Below, piece by piece: positions 9,580 through 17,403 of a stretch of DNA of 64,000 nucleotides. The notes beneath the pieces were generated by a model that was given only the letters and a program-made list of their open reading frames with translations, was not told the origin of the DNA and ran no database searches. Each line of letters begins with the position of its first letter. Position 1 is the stretch's first letter. The DNA is from DYKG01 sp964596185 (GTDB lineage: Bacteria > Muiribacteriota > Ozemobacteria > Ozemobacterales > Ozemobacteraceae): contig CAZQUE010000014.1 of the NCBI GenBank assembly GCA_964596185.1, positions 14,500 to 78,499 on the forward strand, read 5' to 3'. The position numbers were made by a program, and so were the translations under genes.

Positions 9580-11309
9580 TTCTTGAGGTCCTGCCATGGA
9601 TGGATTACCTTTGCGCAAGGTAAGGCTGAATATTCATCTGTTGGATTGTCTACTTTTACTTCTATTGCCGAACCAGTAACGGCATTTCGGCAACTCCTGG
9701 TAAAGCTCTGCAAGAAATCTTCCAGTCTGCTTTCTTCAACTCCGATGACGTAGGTCTGATAATCAGGTTCCAGTATGAAATTGCAGTATCGTCTTTCAAG
9801 AAGCAGCCAATGGGGAACCTGGTGAACGCTTTCTTTCAATCCCGGATGCAGGATTAAAGAAGAAAAAAAGGTTTTTTCAACCTTATCCAATTCTCCGTCA
9901 AAGTCCAGGTCTGGCAGAATATCTGACGAGTAATCGCCAAGTTCGCACAGTGTTGCGCATTGTCCGGCAGTTCTAATTAAAACATGGCGGAATTTTCTAT
10001 TCTCAATATTGCTGAAAGAATTGGTGACCATAATATGGGTTTCGTTTCGATCGAGCTCTGCTAGCAGAAATTCCCTGCGTTCATTCATGAAACTTAGCAG
10101 TCTTTTGCCGTCTGTTATCTGTGTTTGCGGTGAAACCGGTATTTTTCGTGAAAACAGAACCAACGGTATGTTTATTAAGGCGCTGGCGTAGGGCTCTTTG
10201 AAATACAGTGGTTTGAGAATCTTGAGATATTCTTCGACCAGAGAAGCGAGTTTTTCCGGAGCCAGTTCATTTTGCAGCAATTTGTAAAGCTCCAGGTTTC
10301 TTTTGTGCTGAAATTGCGGAATCCGAAAAAGAGCGTTTTGTAATGGTGTCAGGAATTCATTGACGGGTACTTCGACATCTATTTTTTCATGCTGGCCGGC
10401 CATGGCGGTGATGACGCCAAAGCCAGTCGAGTCGGCGATAGCGGGGAAGGCTTTTCCAGAATCATGATCAAAAATCAACAGGTTGCCGAGAAAATCATTG
10501 GTATGAATGCTGGCAATGGCGGTCATAAGAGCAGACCACCTGGCAAAAAAGACGTAATCGACCACTTGTTCGAGGTCTCGGACTCGAGTTAGTTCAACTG
10601 GGGTTGAAACCGATTCAAGTATTGTTTGAAGAGCTTTTTGCGCTTCTTTCTGTTTTTGTGGATCAGCGCTTTCTATTTCCCAGAGGTCGTGTTGATGCCA
10701 CATTCGCAGATTTCTAAGATTTCCTTCGATTATGCTATGGTTTTTAAATCCCTGATTGTTCAATGTTGCCAGGTTGATCGGTTCAGCCTGATGATAAAGG
10801 CCTTTATAATCGCCGTTTAGTGTAATCGTGCAGATGCGGGTTCTTGGCGAGGGTAAGCCCTTGTCGTTGGCGATGTTGTCAGCTAATAGATTGGCAAGCA
10901 TCGAGGCATCATCTGGATTTATGAAATCTACGATAAGATTGTTGGTGATTTTTAAATTTTCAGGTAATCTCAACCTCATTGAAGGTTTTCTGAAATCCCA
11001 ATTCCAGGCATGTGTGCCTCTTATTCGTAGTGATGCACGCTTTTTGACTGGTAGTCTGTTAACCGTGAATTCAGCATTCACAAAGGTATAGAGGCTGTGA
11101 GGTCTGTCAGAAAACCAGAAAGAAAAGTCTTCAAGGGTTACGCCTATGGTAAAGTGGTCGCAAGCAAATGGCTGGTAATGACCTTCAGAGATCTTTTCGG
11201 GTCGGGATGGATCAAGCTTCTCTGGCAGTAAAAAGTAGAGCAGAACGACCAAAAATCCTGCCAGTAAAAGCCTGAACTGCAGGCTACGGTGATCGGCAAA
11301 ACCCTTCAT
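9576..11309 (-). CDS. CotH kinase family protein
   Basis: 577 aa with one N-terminal membrane segment (LLLAGFLVVLLYFLL), so the body probably lies outside the inner membrane. The CotH family comprises atypical protein kinases first known from Bacillus spore coat. The family landmark is at residues 96-116 (RIRGTHAWNWDFRKPS), followed by a GLYHQAEPI strand and an acidic loop FDHDSGKAFPAIADSTGFG in the place of the metal-binding region. The start codon overlaps the DUF4956 stop as TGATG and the stop overlaps the VTC-domain start as ATGA, so the three genes are translationally coupled. Family call is firm; kinase activity and target are unknown here. Confidence 0.87.
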   Translation of the reverse strand: MKGFADHRSLQFRLLLAGFLVVLLYFLLPEKLDPSRPEKISEGHYQPFACDHFTIGVTLEDFSFWFSDRPHSLYTFVNAEFTVNRLPVKKRASLRIRGTHAWNWDFRKPSMRLRLPENLKITNNLIVDFINPDDASMLANLLADNIANDKGLPSPRTRICTITLNGDYKGLYHQAEPINLATLNNQGFKNHSIIEGNLRNLRMWHQHDLWEIESADPQKQKEAQKALQTILESVSTPVELTRVRDLEQVVDYVFFARWSALMTAIASIHTNDFLGNLLIFDHDSGKAFPAIADSTGFGVITAMAGQHEKIDVEVPVNEFLTPLQNALFRIPQFQHKRNLELYKLLQNELAPEKLASLVEEYLKILKPLYFKEPYASALINIPLVLFSRKIPVSPQTQITDGKRLLSFMNERREFLLAELDRNETHIMVTNSFSNIENRKFRHVLIRTAGQCATLCELGDYSSDILPDLDFDGELDKVEKTFFSSLILHPGLKESVHQVPHWLLLERRYCNFILEPDYQTYVIGVEESRLEDFLQSFTRSCRNAVTGSAIEVKVDNPTDEYSALPCAKVIHPWQDLKK

Positions 11310-11983
11310 CAGCTTTGATCTAATAGTATTTGAATGATGATTTCCGGGTTGATTTCTTTGCTGGCTTTGATCAGGTCAGCAGATTGATTCTCGCCGGAAA
11401 AAATTGCTTCGATAATTATTTCCGTTTTATCTGAATCGCAGCTTTGTCTGCTTAGAACCTGATGAGTTTCGGTAAGGCTGTCAATTTTTTCCATGAGCTT
11501 AAGATTTATTTCATCATTATTTGGGATGATTGCCTTAATCATCGATATCCCAGAGCTGTTGCTCTGGCTGAAAAATCTTTCCAGAAATACGGAAAACATG
11601 ATGAACAGACCGGTCGCTCCGGCAGCAATTGCCAGATATCCGCTGCCACAGGCCATGCCAACCGAAATCGCCATGAAAAGGTAGGCTAACTCATTGCTGC
11701 TTTTTATTGCAGTTCTGAACCTTATCAGGCTCAAAGCTCCGATTGCTCCGAAAGCACGGGCAAGGCTGTTGCCAATTACTGCCATAATCAAGCTTACAAC
11801 CGTGGCCAAAAGAACCATGGTTCGATAATGTTTAGGATCGGCGGCCTGGTGGCGGGCGGCTTTCTTCAGGACCAGGCTCAGAATTAATGAGAGAATGAAG
11901 GCCGTTACCATTCCTGCAAATACATCGGTGGCGCTAAGATCGATCATTTTTAATAAGGGCTGTGAAAGCTGTTTTTCTGGCAA
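11309..11983 (-). CDS. DUF4956 membrane protein
   Basis: 224 aa integral membrane protein with about four transmembrane segments (for example VFAGMVTAFILSLILSLVL and MVLLATVVSLIMAVIG) and the family signature ARAFGAIGALSLIRFRT, then a cytoplasmic tail of about 80 residues. It is the first gene of the DUF4956-CotH-VTC operon. The start is TTG, chosen because an AGGAG Shine-Dalgarno sits seven bases upstream; the next ATG is 36 bases inside. A TATAAT-like -10 box on this strand lies at 12018-12023 without a clear -35. The function of DUF4956 is not established; its constant company with VTC and CotH proteins suggests one membrane-linked phosphate or protein-modification pathway. Confidence 0.9.
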   Translation of the reverse strand: MPEKQLSQPLLKMIDLSATDVFAGMVTAFILSLILSLVLKKAARHQAADPKHYRTMVLLATVVSLIMAVIGNSLARAFGAIGALSLIRFRTAIKSSNELAYLFMAISVGMACGSGYLAIAAGATGLFIMFSVFLERFFSQSNSSGISMIKAIIPNNDEINLKLMEKIDSLTETHQVLSRQSCDSDKTEIIIEAIFSGENQSADLIKASKEINPEIIIQILLDQS

Positions 11984-12121
11984 AATGAGGCTCCTGAAAG
12001 TTATTCAACTCAGATGAATTATAATCCCTGTGCTGGAAAATTTACAGATGCTTTTTCAAAAAATTGATTGCCTGTTAGTTTTACCTTATTCTCTGCTGAA
12101 AAAGTATGCTAGAATAGAATT

Positions 12122-12841
12122 ATGAAACACTTGAGAACTCTTCTGGCCTTGCTTGTTTTGCTCGTTTTGATGAGTAATTGTCCTGCCAAGGGATGTAGCC
12201 TGGCAATTCACGACTGGAAACTGGTATTTTTTGTTAAAATTCCGGTTACAGCTCCGGTTTTTCCATTGGCCGAAGTCAATTTCTTAAATGCCAATTTTAA
12301 GAAACCGCCGGTTGATTCCGTTTACTGGTTATCAGGCCATAATTGGGTCTCATATTCCTTGTCCGGTTTTATTAAGGCTTTGCCGGGCTGGCCATCGAAG
12401 TTGACCTGGAACCTTGTCGATCGATCCAGTTCTGTTTTGAAAATGGGCCAGGATTTTCTTGCCAAAGGCCAGAATAATCTCATTCTTGGCAGTGACAAGA
12501 ATTTTCTGAAAGTCGCATTCTTCAGCGATGCCAATTCGGATTACAATTGCCATCAGCTGGTGATTATGCAAAATAGCAGAATCAGAGGGGTTCATGTCGA
12601 CAAGGAAAAACCATGGGCCCAGGAATTGAACGGCATGTCCTGGGTGTCGCTGATCTTTTTTCAATTGCCTTACCCGGATCGGGTTCTTTCTCTTTCTGTG
12701 TTTCCCCATAATTTTACCAGAATCAGTCTTTTCGAAGATCATGATTATGTTGAATCCTTATTGTCTCAAAAGCTGTTAAGACGTAGACCTGATCTTGAGG
12801 TTGATCCATTCGTGTTTGATTTTCCGGAGTTACCAGATTAA
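12122..12841 (+). CDS. Secreted protein of unknown function, first gene of the pseudopilin operon
   Basis: 239 aa with a Sec signal peptide (LLALLVLLVLMSNC); the Cys that follows is not in a convincing lipobox. The body is rich in aromatic residues and beta strands (VYWLSGHNWVSYSLSGF, WVSLIFFQLPYPDRVLSLSV). I do not recognise the family. There is no Shine-Dalgarno upstream; a TATGCTAGAAT stretch at 12105-12115 ends seven bases before the ATG, which would make the transcript nearly leaderless. The stop overlaps the next start as TAATG, so it is the leading gene of a block of OmpH-like and pseudopilin genes and may be a component of the same machine. Confidence 0.75.
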   Translation: MKHLRTLLALLVLLVLMSNCPAKGCSLAIHDWKLVFFVKIPVTAPVFPLAEVNFLNANFKKPPVDSVYWLSGHNWVSYSLSGFIKALPGWPSKLTWNLVDRSSSVLKMGQDFLAKGQNNLILGSDKNFLKVAFFSDANSDYNCHQLVIMQNSRIRGVHVDKEKPWAQELNGMSWVSLIFFQLPYPDRVLSLSVFPHNFTRISLFEDHDYVESLLSQKLLRRRPDLEVDPFVFDFPELPD

Positions 12842-13497
12842 TGTGTAAAAAAATTTTTCACCTGTTAACATTTTTTGCTCTTGTGGCTTCTTCGTCTTTG
12901 TTGGCGCAAAGCTTCAGTTCTGCTGATTTTGAACGTTTGATCAACAAACACCCGATGATGAAAAACTATGACCCTGAATCGGGCCGGTTTAAAAACACGC
13001 CAAGTCAGGTAGTTCCAGTTGAATCTGTTCGAAATCAGATCGCTTCCGCTCAGCAGGAGATAGAAACTTTCGGTCGACAGCGTGAAGAAATCCTCGCCAG
13101 TTCGTTGAACTCGGAAAATGCCGATGAAAACAAGGTCTGGGAAGAACTTTCATCGCTAAATGAAGAGATTTTCAAAAGAAAGCGGTTGTTGCTCGATCTT
13201 GGCGAACTTGAGGCTGCTAACGGCATACCGCCGGTATCAAGAGTTCTTTCTATTGCCCGTTCAATGATTCTTGATGTTAGAGAAGAGTTTCAAGATTCAG
13301 ACGTGGTTCTGAATACTCTTCCAAGGTATTTTGCAGCTCCGCCTCAATTTATGCGCAACCCTTTGCAGGAATTTTTCTTTAACCCTGACAGTAAAATTAC
13401 ATTGCTAAAATATCTTCGCGAAAACCACAGGGTTGGGTTGCTGTTTCCGGCCGTTGTTCAGCCAATCCTTATCGGGGAAAGGAAAAAAACTAAATGA
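12841..13497 (+). CDS. OmpH/Skp-like periplasmic protein (paralogue 1)
   Basis: 218 aa with a signal peptide ending near SLLAQ. After it comes the segment LINKHPMMKNYDPESGRF, a motif shared with the two other OmpH-like proteins of this operon, then a helical, charged coiled-coil stretch (residues about 60-120) as in the Skp chaperone arms. The C-terminal part departs from Skp. It overlaps the preceding gene by one base (TAATG) and the following one by four (ATGA). By family resemblance it may hold unfolded proteins in the periplasm; the resemblance is weak and the role is inference. Confidence 0.7.
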   Translation: MCKKIFHLLTFFALVASSSLLAQSFSSADFERLINKHPMMKNYDPESGRFKNTPSQVVPVESVRNQIASAQQEIETFGRQREEILASSLNSENADENKVWEELSSLNEEIFKRKRLLLDLGELEAANGIPPVSRVLSIARSMILDVREEFQDSDVVLNTLPRYFAAPPQFMRNPLQEFFFNPDSKITLLKYLRENHRVGLLFPAVVQPILIGERKKTK

Positions 13498-14435
13498 ATT
13501 TTGGAAAAAGACTGTTTTTGTCGATGATTGTCTTTGTTTTGTTAAACTGCTCATCGGCTTTTGCTGAAATTCGTATTGCTAAGGTCGACCTGGGGTTGGT
13601 TGCAAGTGTTCATCCGCAAATGGCCCTGTTCGATTTTGACCGGATGGGTTTTTACAAAGTTGCTCCAGGTTTGACGCAAGTTCAGTTCGAGACAGAAGTT
13701 AACAAGCTCAGATCAAGTGCGCCAACCCAGGACTGGACAAAAATGTCGGCCAAACTCAGAGCGAATATCGAAGCTCTTGAAAAGCAGAAAGCTGGCCTGC
13801 TCGAACGTTTGAACGGTGCAGATATGAACACCGGCAAACAGGTCGAGAAAAAGCTTGAAGAAATCGCCAGAGAAGAAGAGAAAATACGTGGGCAGCTTTA
13901 CGATATCGAATATCAGCAAAATTGTCCTGATCTGACTTCCCCGGATGAGACCAGAAAAACTCTAAACGCCATTGAGAGCGAGTTGATGCTTGAATTAAAG
14001 GCTTTGGCAGATGAAATGAAATATGATCTGGTGCTTAATTCTTCTATAACCGTGCCGTTTAACTACCCACAACGCTATAAATCCGGTTCCCAATACGGCC
14101 TCGGAATCCCAGGAATCGATTTCAGCCTTTTTTACTCGTTTCTGGCAAATCGCGAGCACGTGTTGGATTCAGATGAAAACCCAAATTCCAGGAATCTGAT
14201 CAACTGGCTTGAGTTGGTCAGATATCCGGATGCCATGAATCTTTTGCCTTTGAAGCCTTACCCGGTAGTTCTTAAGGGCGGCGATGACATTTCATCGGCC
14301 CTTGTTGAAAGAATTTATAAAAAACATCAGGTTTCCGCGAAGGTAATCGAGTCGGTTCATTCAATCCTGGCAATTGTGAAAGATCATGACAGGAGATTTG
14401 ACTCTGACCTCGAAAGTCTGGTCGTCCCCAAGTAG
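13494..14435 (+). CDS. OmpH/Skp-like periplasmic protein (paralogue 2)
   Basis: 313 aa with a signal peptide ending at SSAFA. The mature protein starts with the Skp-type strand RIAKVDLGLVASVHPQM, contains a long coiled coil at about residues 85-150 (LRANIEALEKQKAGLLERL and onwards) and closes that unit with DLVLNSSI, the equivalent of the Skp C-terminal strand. A further ~130 residues have no match I can name. The start lies inside the previous gene (ATGA). It is paralogous to the genes at 12841 and 16395 through the HP-x-M motif near the N-terminus. Confidence 0.75.
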   Translation: MNFGKRLFLSMIVFVLLNCSSAFAEIRIAKVDLGLVASVHPQMALFDFDRMGFYKVAPGLTQVQFETEVNKLRSSAPTQDWTKMSAKLRANIEALEKQKAGLLERLNGADMNTGKQVEKKLEEIAREEEKIRGQLYDIEYQQNCPDLTSPDETRKTLNAIESELMLELKALADEMKYDLVLNSSITVPFNYPQRYKSGSQYGLGIPGIDFSLFYSFLANREHVLDSDENPNSRNLINWLELVRYPDAMNLLPLKPYPVVLKGGDDISSALVERIYKKHQVSAKVIESVHSILAIVKDHDRRFDSDLESLVVPK

Positions 14436-14446
14436 GGTACAGACAT

Positions 14447-14462
14447 TGGCATCAAATTTGCT
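14447..14462 (+). promoter_or_regulatory. Candidate sigma-54 (-24/-12) promoter of the pseudopilin genes
   Basis: TGGCATC-AAAT-TTGCT: the GG at 14448-14449 and the GC at 14460-14461 are 12 bases apart, which is the obligatory spacing of sigma-54 promoters (TGGCACG-N4-TTGCW). Predicted transcription start is near 14473, just before the AGGGAG ribosome site of the pseudopilin at 14485. Sigma-54 control of pilin genes is known in Pseudomonas and Myxococcus. No activator site was identified. Confidence 0.5.
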
Positions 14463-14484
14463 TAACTATACTTAGGGAGATAAT

Positions 14485-15294
14485 ATGTACAATACCGGTA
14501 AACGTTTCAAAGGATTTACACTCGTCGAAATTCTGATTGCGGCGAGCATTTTATCAATGTTCATTGCCGGCGTTTTCTCTTTTTATCGCATGGGTAGCCG
14601 CATGTTCACAGCGGGATCCTGGCGGTTGCAAAAGCAGAAAGAAGCAGAACGTTTTCTGAATCTGCTCAAAGAAAGAATCGAACAGGCTTCCAATGCCTCC
14701 GGAATCAACCCAGCTGGAACTCCACAGGTGGTTGTATCCGATAGCACCTTTGTTACCGTCAAAAACAATACAGAAGTTGCAAGCCTGACTGCCGATACCA
14801 GGCTGTTGCTCTTCAGTGTTTGTAAACCGGACATGTCGGTTTTTGGCGCAAATGTCGGTCCTGGCACCGGCCCCGGTTTGATTATGTATCATTGTCTTCT
14901 CGCCCGACCCAACGAAAAAAATCTTTACACTCTATATTTGCATGCTGACACCACAAAAAATGCCCATAATGGTATAGATTATTTCAATTCTACTGCTGAT
15001 TTTGAACCGGATTTAACCAAGTTCAGTTCGCCCCTTGGCAATTTCAATGCCGCTCCCGCCGACTTTTCGCTGATACGCGCACCCTATACCGCCAAATTAA
15101 GCGATGTGCTGACCGCAAGTTTCAGTGTTGAAATTGCCTCTGGAACCGATGGTATGACGGAAACAGAGAAAGTAATCGGTTTGAGCATTACCATGCAGCA
15201 CCCGAAATATCCCGGAACCACTGTGAATCAAGGAATCAAGGCAAAAATCGACTTCTCGGTCAAGGTAAATGAGCTCGATCTGGGAGGGTTTTAA
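14485..15294 (+). CDS. Pseudopilin (prepilin-type N-terminal signal)
   Basis: 269 aa type IV pilin-like protein. The class III leader reads KRFKG followed by FTLVEILIAA, so prepilin peptidase should cut after the Gly and methylate Phe; Glu5 of the mature helix is present. The hydrophobic helix continues to about residue 30 and is followed by a mostly beta C-terminal domain. AGGGAG lies seven bases before the ATG. Two further pseudopilins follow at once, an order like minor pseudopilins GspH-I-J-K of type II secretion or of type IV pili. No ATPase, platform or secretin gene is in the window. Confidence 0.88.
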   Translation: MYNTGKRFKGFTLVEILIAASILSMFIAGVFSFYRMGSRMFTAGSWRLQKQKEAERFLNLLKERIEQASNASGINPAGTPQVVVSDSTFVTVKNNTEVASLTADTRLLLFSVCKPDMSVFGANVGPGTGPGLIMYHCLLARPNEKNLYTLYLHADTTKNAHNGIDYFNSTADFEPDLTKFSSPLGNFNAAPADFSLIRAPYTAKLSDVLTASFSVEIASGTDGMTETEKVIGLSITMQHPKYPGTTVNQGIKAKIDFSVKVNELDLGGF

Positions 15295-15295
15295 T

Positions 15296-15892
15296 ATGAG
15301 GAAAATTTTATCCAGATTGAATCGACGGCGTGCGATGAGTTTGACAGAAATTATTCTGGCGATGGCTTTGCTGGCTACCGCTTTTATTCCTATCATTGGA
15401 GTTATGGGCACGTCGATCAAGGCCACAGACAAAGACGATCGAACCATAAAAGCGGTTAACCTCTGTCAGGAAAAGCTAAATCAGGCTTTGCAGTTTCCCT
15501 TCGGCATACTCGAGCCCGCTGCCAACCAAAGCAAATCCTATGGTTCATCAGCACTCGAGACTTTAAAATCAAGCTCCGATGCGAATGGAATTATTCTTCG
15601 AGTTGGCCCGGATAGCATTCTTGATCCTGAAACTGGAAACAAATTTGAATTCAAGGCTGAGTTGACCGTGACTGATCGGCCAGGCTCATTTAAAGTCCCA
15701 ATGTATGACCCATTTGAAAAGGCAAACAATTCGGGAGATCCCTCGAAATGGGGCTGGAGTGAACAGGATAAGGCCTACGAAGGTATGATTTACGAATATT
15801 CCATGAAGATTACCTGGCAGGATAAAGGTGAAGATCGGGAAAAATTCTATACTCTCTCTACTTTCAAATCGAAAGTGAGGGATACCAAATGA
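15296..15892 (+). CDS. Pseudopilin, GspI/PilV-like
   Basis: 198 aa. The leader is RLNRRRA followed by MSLTEIILAMALLATAFIP: Glu5 is present, but the residue before the cleavage point is Ala in place of the usual Gly, a tolerated but less common variant. I chose ATG 15296 because GGGAGG lies eight bases upstream and the preceding stop is one base away; an upstream in-frame ATG lies inside the previous gene. The rest of the protein is soluble and unassigned. It is the second of three successive pseudopilin genes. Confidence 0.83.
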   Translation: MRKILSRLNRRRAMSLTEIILAMALLATAFIPIIGVMGTSIKATDKDDRTIKAVNLCQEKLNQALQFPFGILEPAANQSKSYGSSALETLKSSSDANGIILRVGPDSILDPETGNKFEFKAELTVTDRPGSFKVPMYDPFEKANNSGDPSKWGWSEQDKAYEGMIYEYSMKITWQDKGEDREKFYTLSTFKSKVRDTK

Positions 15893-16392
15893 AAAAGTTT
15901 AACCGAAGAAAAGGCATGGCTTTGATTCTTGCTCTTGTTTTTGCCGTAGTTCTGCTGCAGATGGCAATTGCCTATAGCGGCATGACGCGCGGAACCAAAA
16001 ACCAGACGGTTCAGATCGATGAGAGAATCAAACTCGATTATCTTGCTCATGGCTTGACTGAGCTTGCGTTGCTGAAATTTCAGCTTTATCCGGGTGACTT
16101 TTACGCCTGCTGGGAAGCACACAAACTCGGTGATTCATCATATCTGCAGACTTTTACTACTTCAGCCAACACCAATGAATTCAGAATACTCAATTTTGAC
16201 AAATCGGTTTCAAGTTTCAACGATCAGAAGATCAATGTTGTTCTGGCCAGCATGTCGATATTCACTGACAACAAGTGGAATACTGAAGCTCTTTTCATTC
16301 AGGCTGAAGCAAATTATCAGGATCAGTTTGGCCGAATCATTTCCAAAGACGCGATTAGAATAGTTTCCGTAGAAAGGATCACCAAGAACTAA
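15889..16392 (+). CDS. GspK/PilX-like minor pseudopilin
   Basis: 167 aa beginning KKFNRRKG followed by MALILALVFAVVLLQMAIAY. The leader-Gly and long hydrophobic helix match prepilins, and the absence of Glu5 is the hallmark of GspK/PilX-type tip subunits. The soluble part is short compared with GspK (which usually exceeds 300 aa), closer to PilX. It overlaps the previous gene as ATGA and is followed after two bases by the third OmpH-like gene. Confidence 0.75.
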   Translation: MKKFNRRKGMALILALVFAVVLLQMAIAYSGMTRGTKNQTVQIDERIKLDYLAHGLTELALLKFQLYPGDFYACWEAHKLGDSSYLQTFTTSANTNEFRILNFDKSVSSFNDQKINVVLASMSIFTDNKWNTEALFIQAEANYQDQFGRIISKDAIRIVSVERITKN

Positions 16393-16394
16393 AC

Positions 16395-17372
16395 ATGGGT
16401 AAAGGGATGAACAGACAAAACAAAAAAATGGTGTTTTACCTGGTAATCGGCTTGCTACTGAGCCTGGGCTCATGCATTGAAAGCCATGCCGCCGCAAAAG
16501 TGCTGATCGGAAAAGTTGATCTCAAAGCATTGGTGCTTCTGCATCCTGGAATGCGCTCCTACAACCCCTATCTGCAGGCTTTTCGCGTCGACCCGGCAAA
16601 GGTTTCCGCCAGCGTCGCCAACCAGAAGTCAGAAGAGCAGCGCCGGGAAATCGATGAGCTTAATGCCCGAATCAGATTGCTTGAAGGTCGAATTCATGAG
16701 ACTCGCAGAAACTACAATCGTGAAATGGAAAGAATTGCCAAGCAATATCTCGACAAGATCGATACTTTGGCTACCGGGCCAAGAGCATTGAAAAGAAAAG
16801 AATATGATATAGCCCAGAATCGCACTGATGCTTCTTTCAACGCCAAATTACAGTCTTACTCGGCCCAGCTTGAACAGGCCGAAGATCGCCGTAGTAAACT
16901 GGAAAAAGTGGCCTATCATGTCGGCTACACCGACCCTGAAGCTACACAGAAACAGTTCGCGGCAATAATCAACGAAATTCGCCAGTATACGCGACAAATA
17001 GCTACCAACAAGGGCATTGAAGTTGTACTGAACTCGAAAAGCCGCGAATTGAAAGCGACTCTTCAGGCACAATCGCAGGTTCTCGCCCCTGAGCTGAATT
17101 ATGATAAGCTGTTTGCAATTCCTTTCCCCAACGAAATTCGCAACGATTCCGCCGCTATAAATGGTTATTACCAAAACATCACCAGTCTCGCCGCCAATTG
17201 GCTGGCACATGGTACGAGTATTCTCGAACCATTCTCCACCCAAATGCTCGACAATGACATTTTTATCGGTGGCGTCGACTTGACCGTCGAAGTTCTCGCA
17301 GCTATTTTCCGTTCGTATAAAATCGACAATAATATCGGCAATGCCGTTATTCAGTCCATATATAGTAATTAA
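16395..17372 (+). CDS. OmpH/Skp-like periplasmic protein (paralogue 3)
   Basis: 325 aa with a signal peptide (VFYLVIGLLLSLGSC); the sequence LGSC before ESHA could also serve as a lipobox, so a lipoprotein is possible. The mature part starts VLIGKVDLKALVLLHPGM, the Skp-like strand plus the HP-x-M motif of this operon, then a long coiled coil (about residues 75-185, EEQRREIDELNARIRLLEG and onwards), closing with EVVLNSKS. A C-terminal ~110-residue segment is unassigned. It lies between the pseudopilins and the giant secreted protein and may serve one of them as chaperone; that is inference. Confidence 0.75.
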   Translation: MGKGMNRQNKKMVFYLVIGLLLSLGSCIESHAAAKVLIGKVDLKALVLLHPGMRSYNPYLQAFRVDPAKVSASVANQKSEEQRREIDELNARIRLLEGRIHETRRNYNREMERIAKQYLDKIDTLATGPRALKRKEYDIAQNRTDASFNAKLQSYSAQLEQAEDRRSKLEKVAYHVGYTDPEATQKQFAAIINEIRQYTRQIATNKGIEVVLNSKSRELKATLQAQSQVLAPELNYDKLFAIPFPNEIRNDSAAINGYYQNITSLAANWLAHGTSILEPFSTQMLDNDIFIGGVDLTVEVLAAIFRSYKIDNNIGNAVIQSIYSN

Positions 17373-17403
17373 TGCTTTTTCAGGTGTATGAAGGAGGGAG
17401 TAT

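Noticed and set aside
14446..14472. Sigma-70 promoter TTGGCA-N15-TATACT before the first pseudopilin
   Set aside because: Spacer of 15 is too short; the overlapping sigma-54 pattern has exact spacing.
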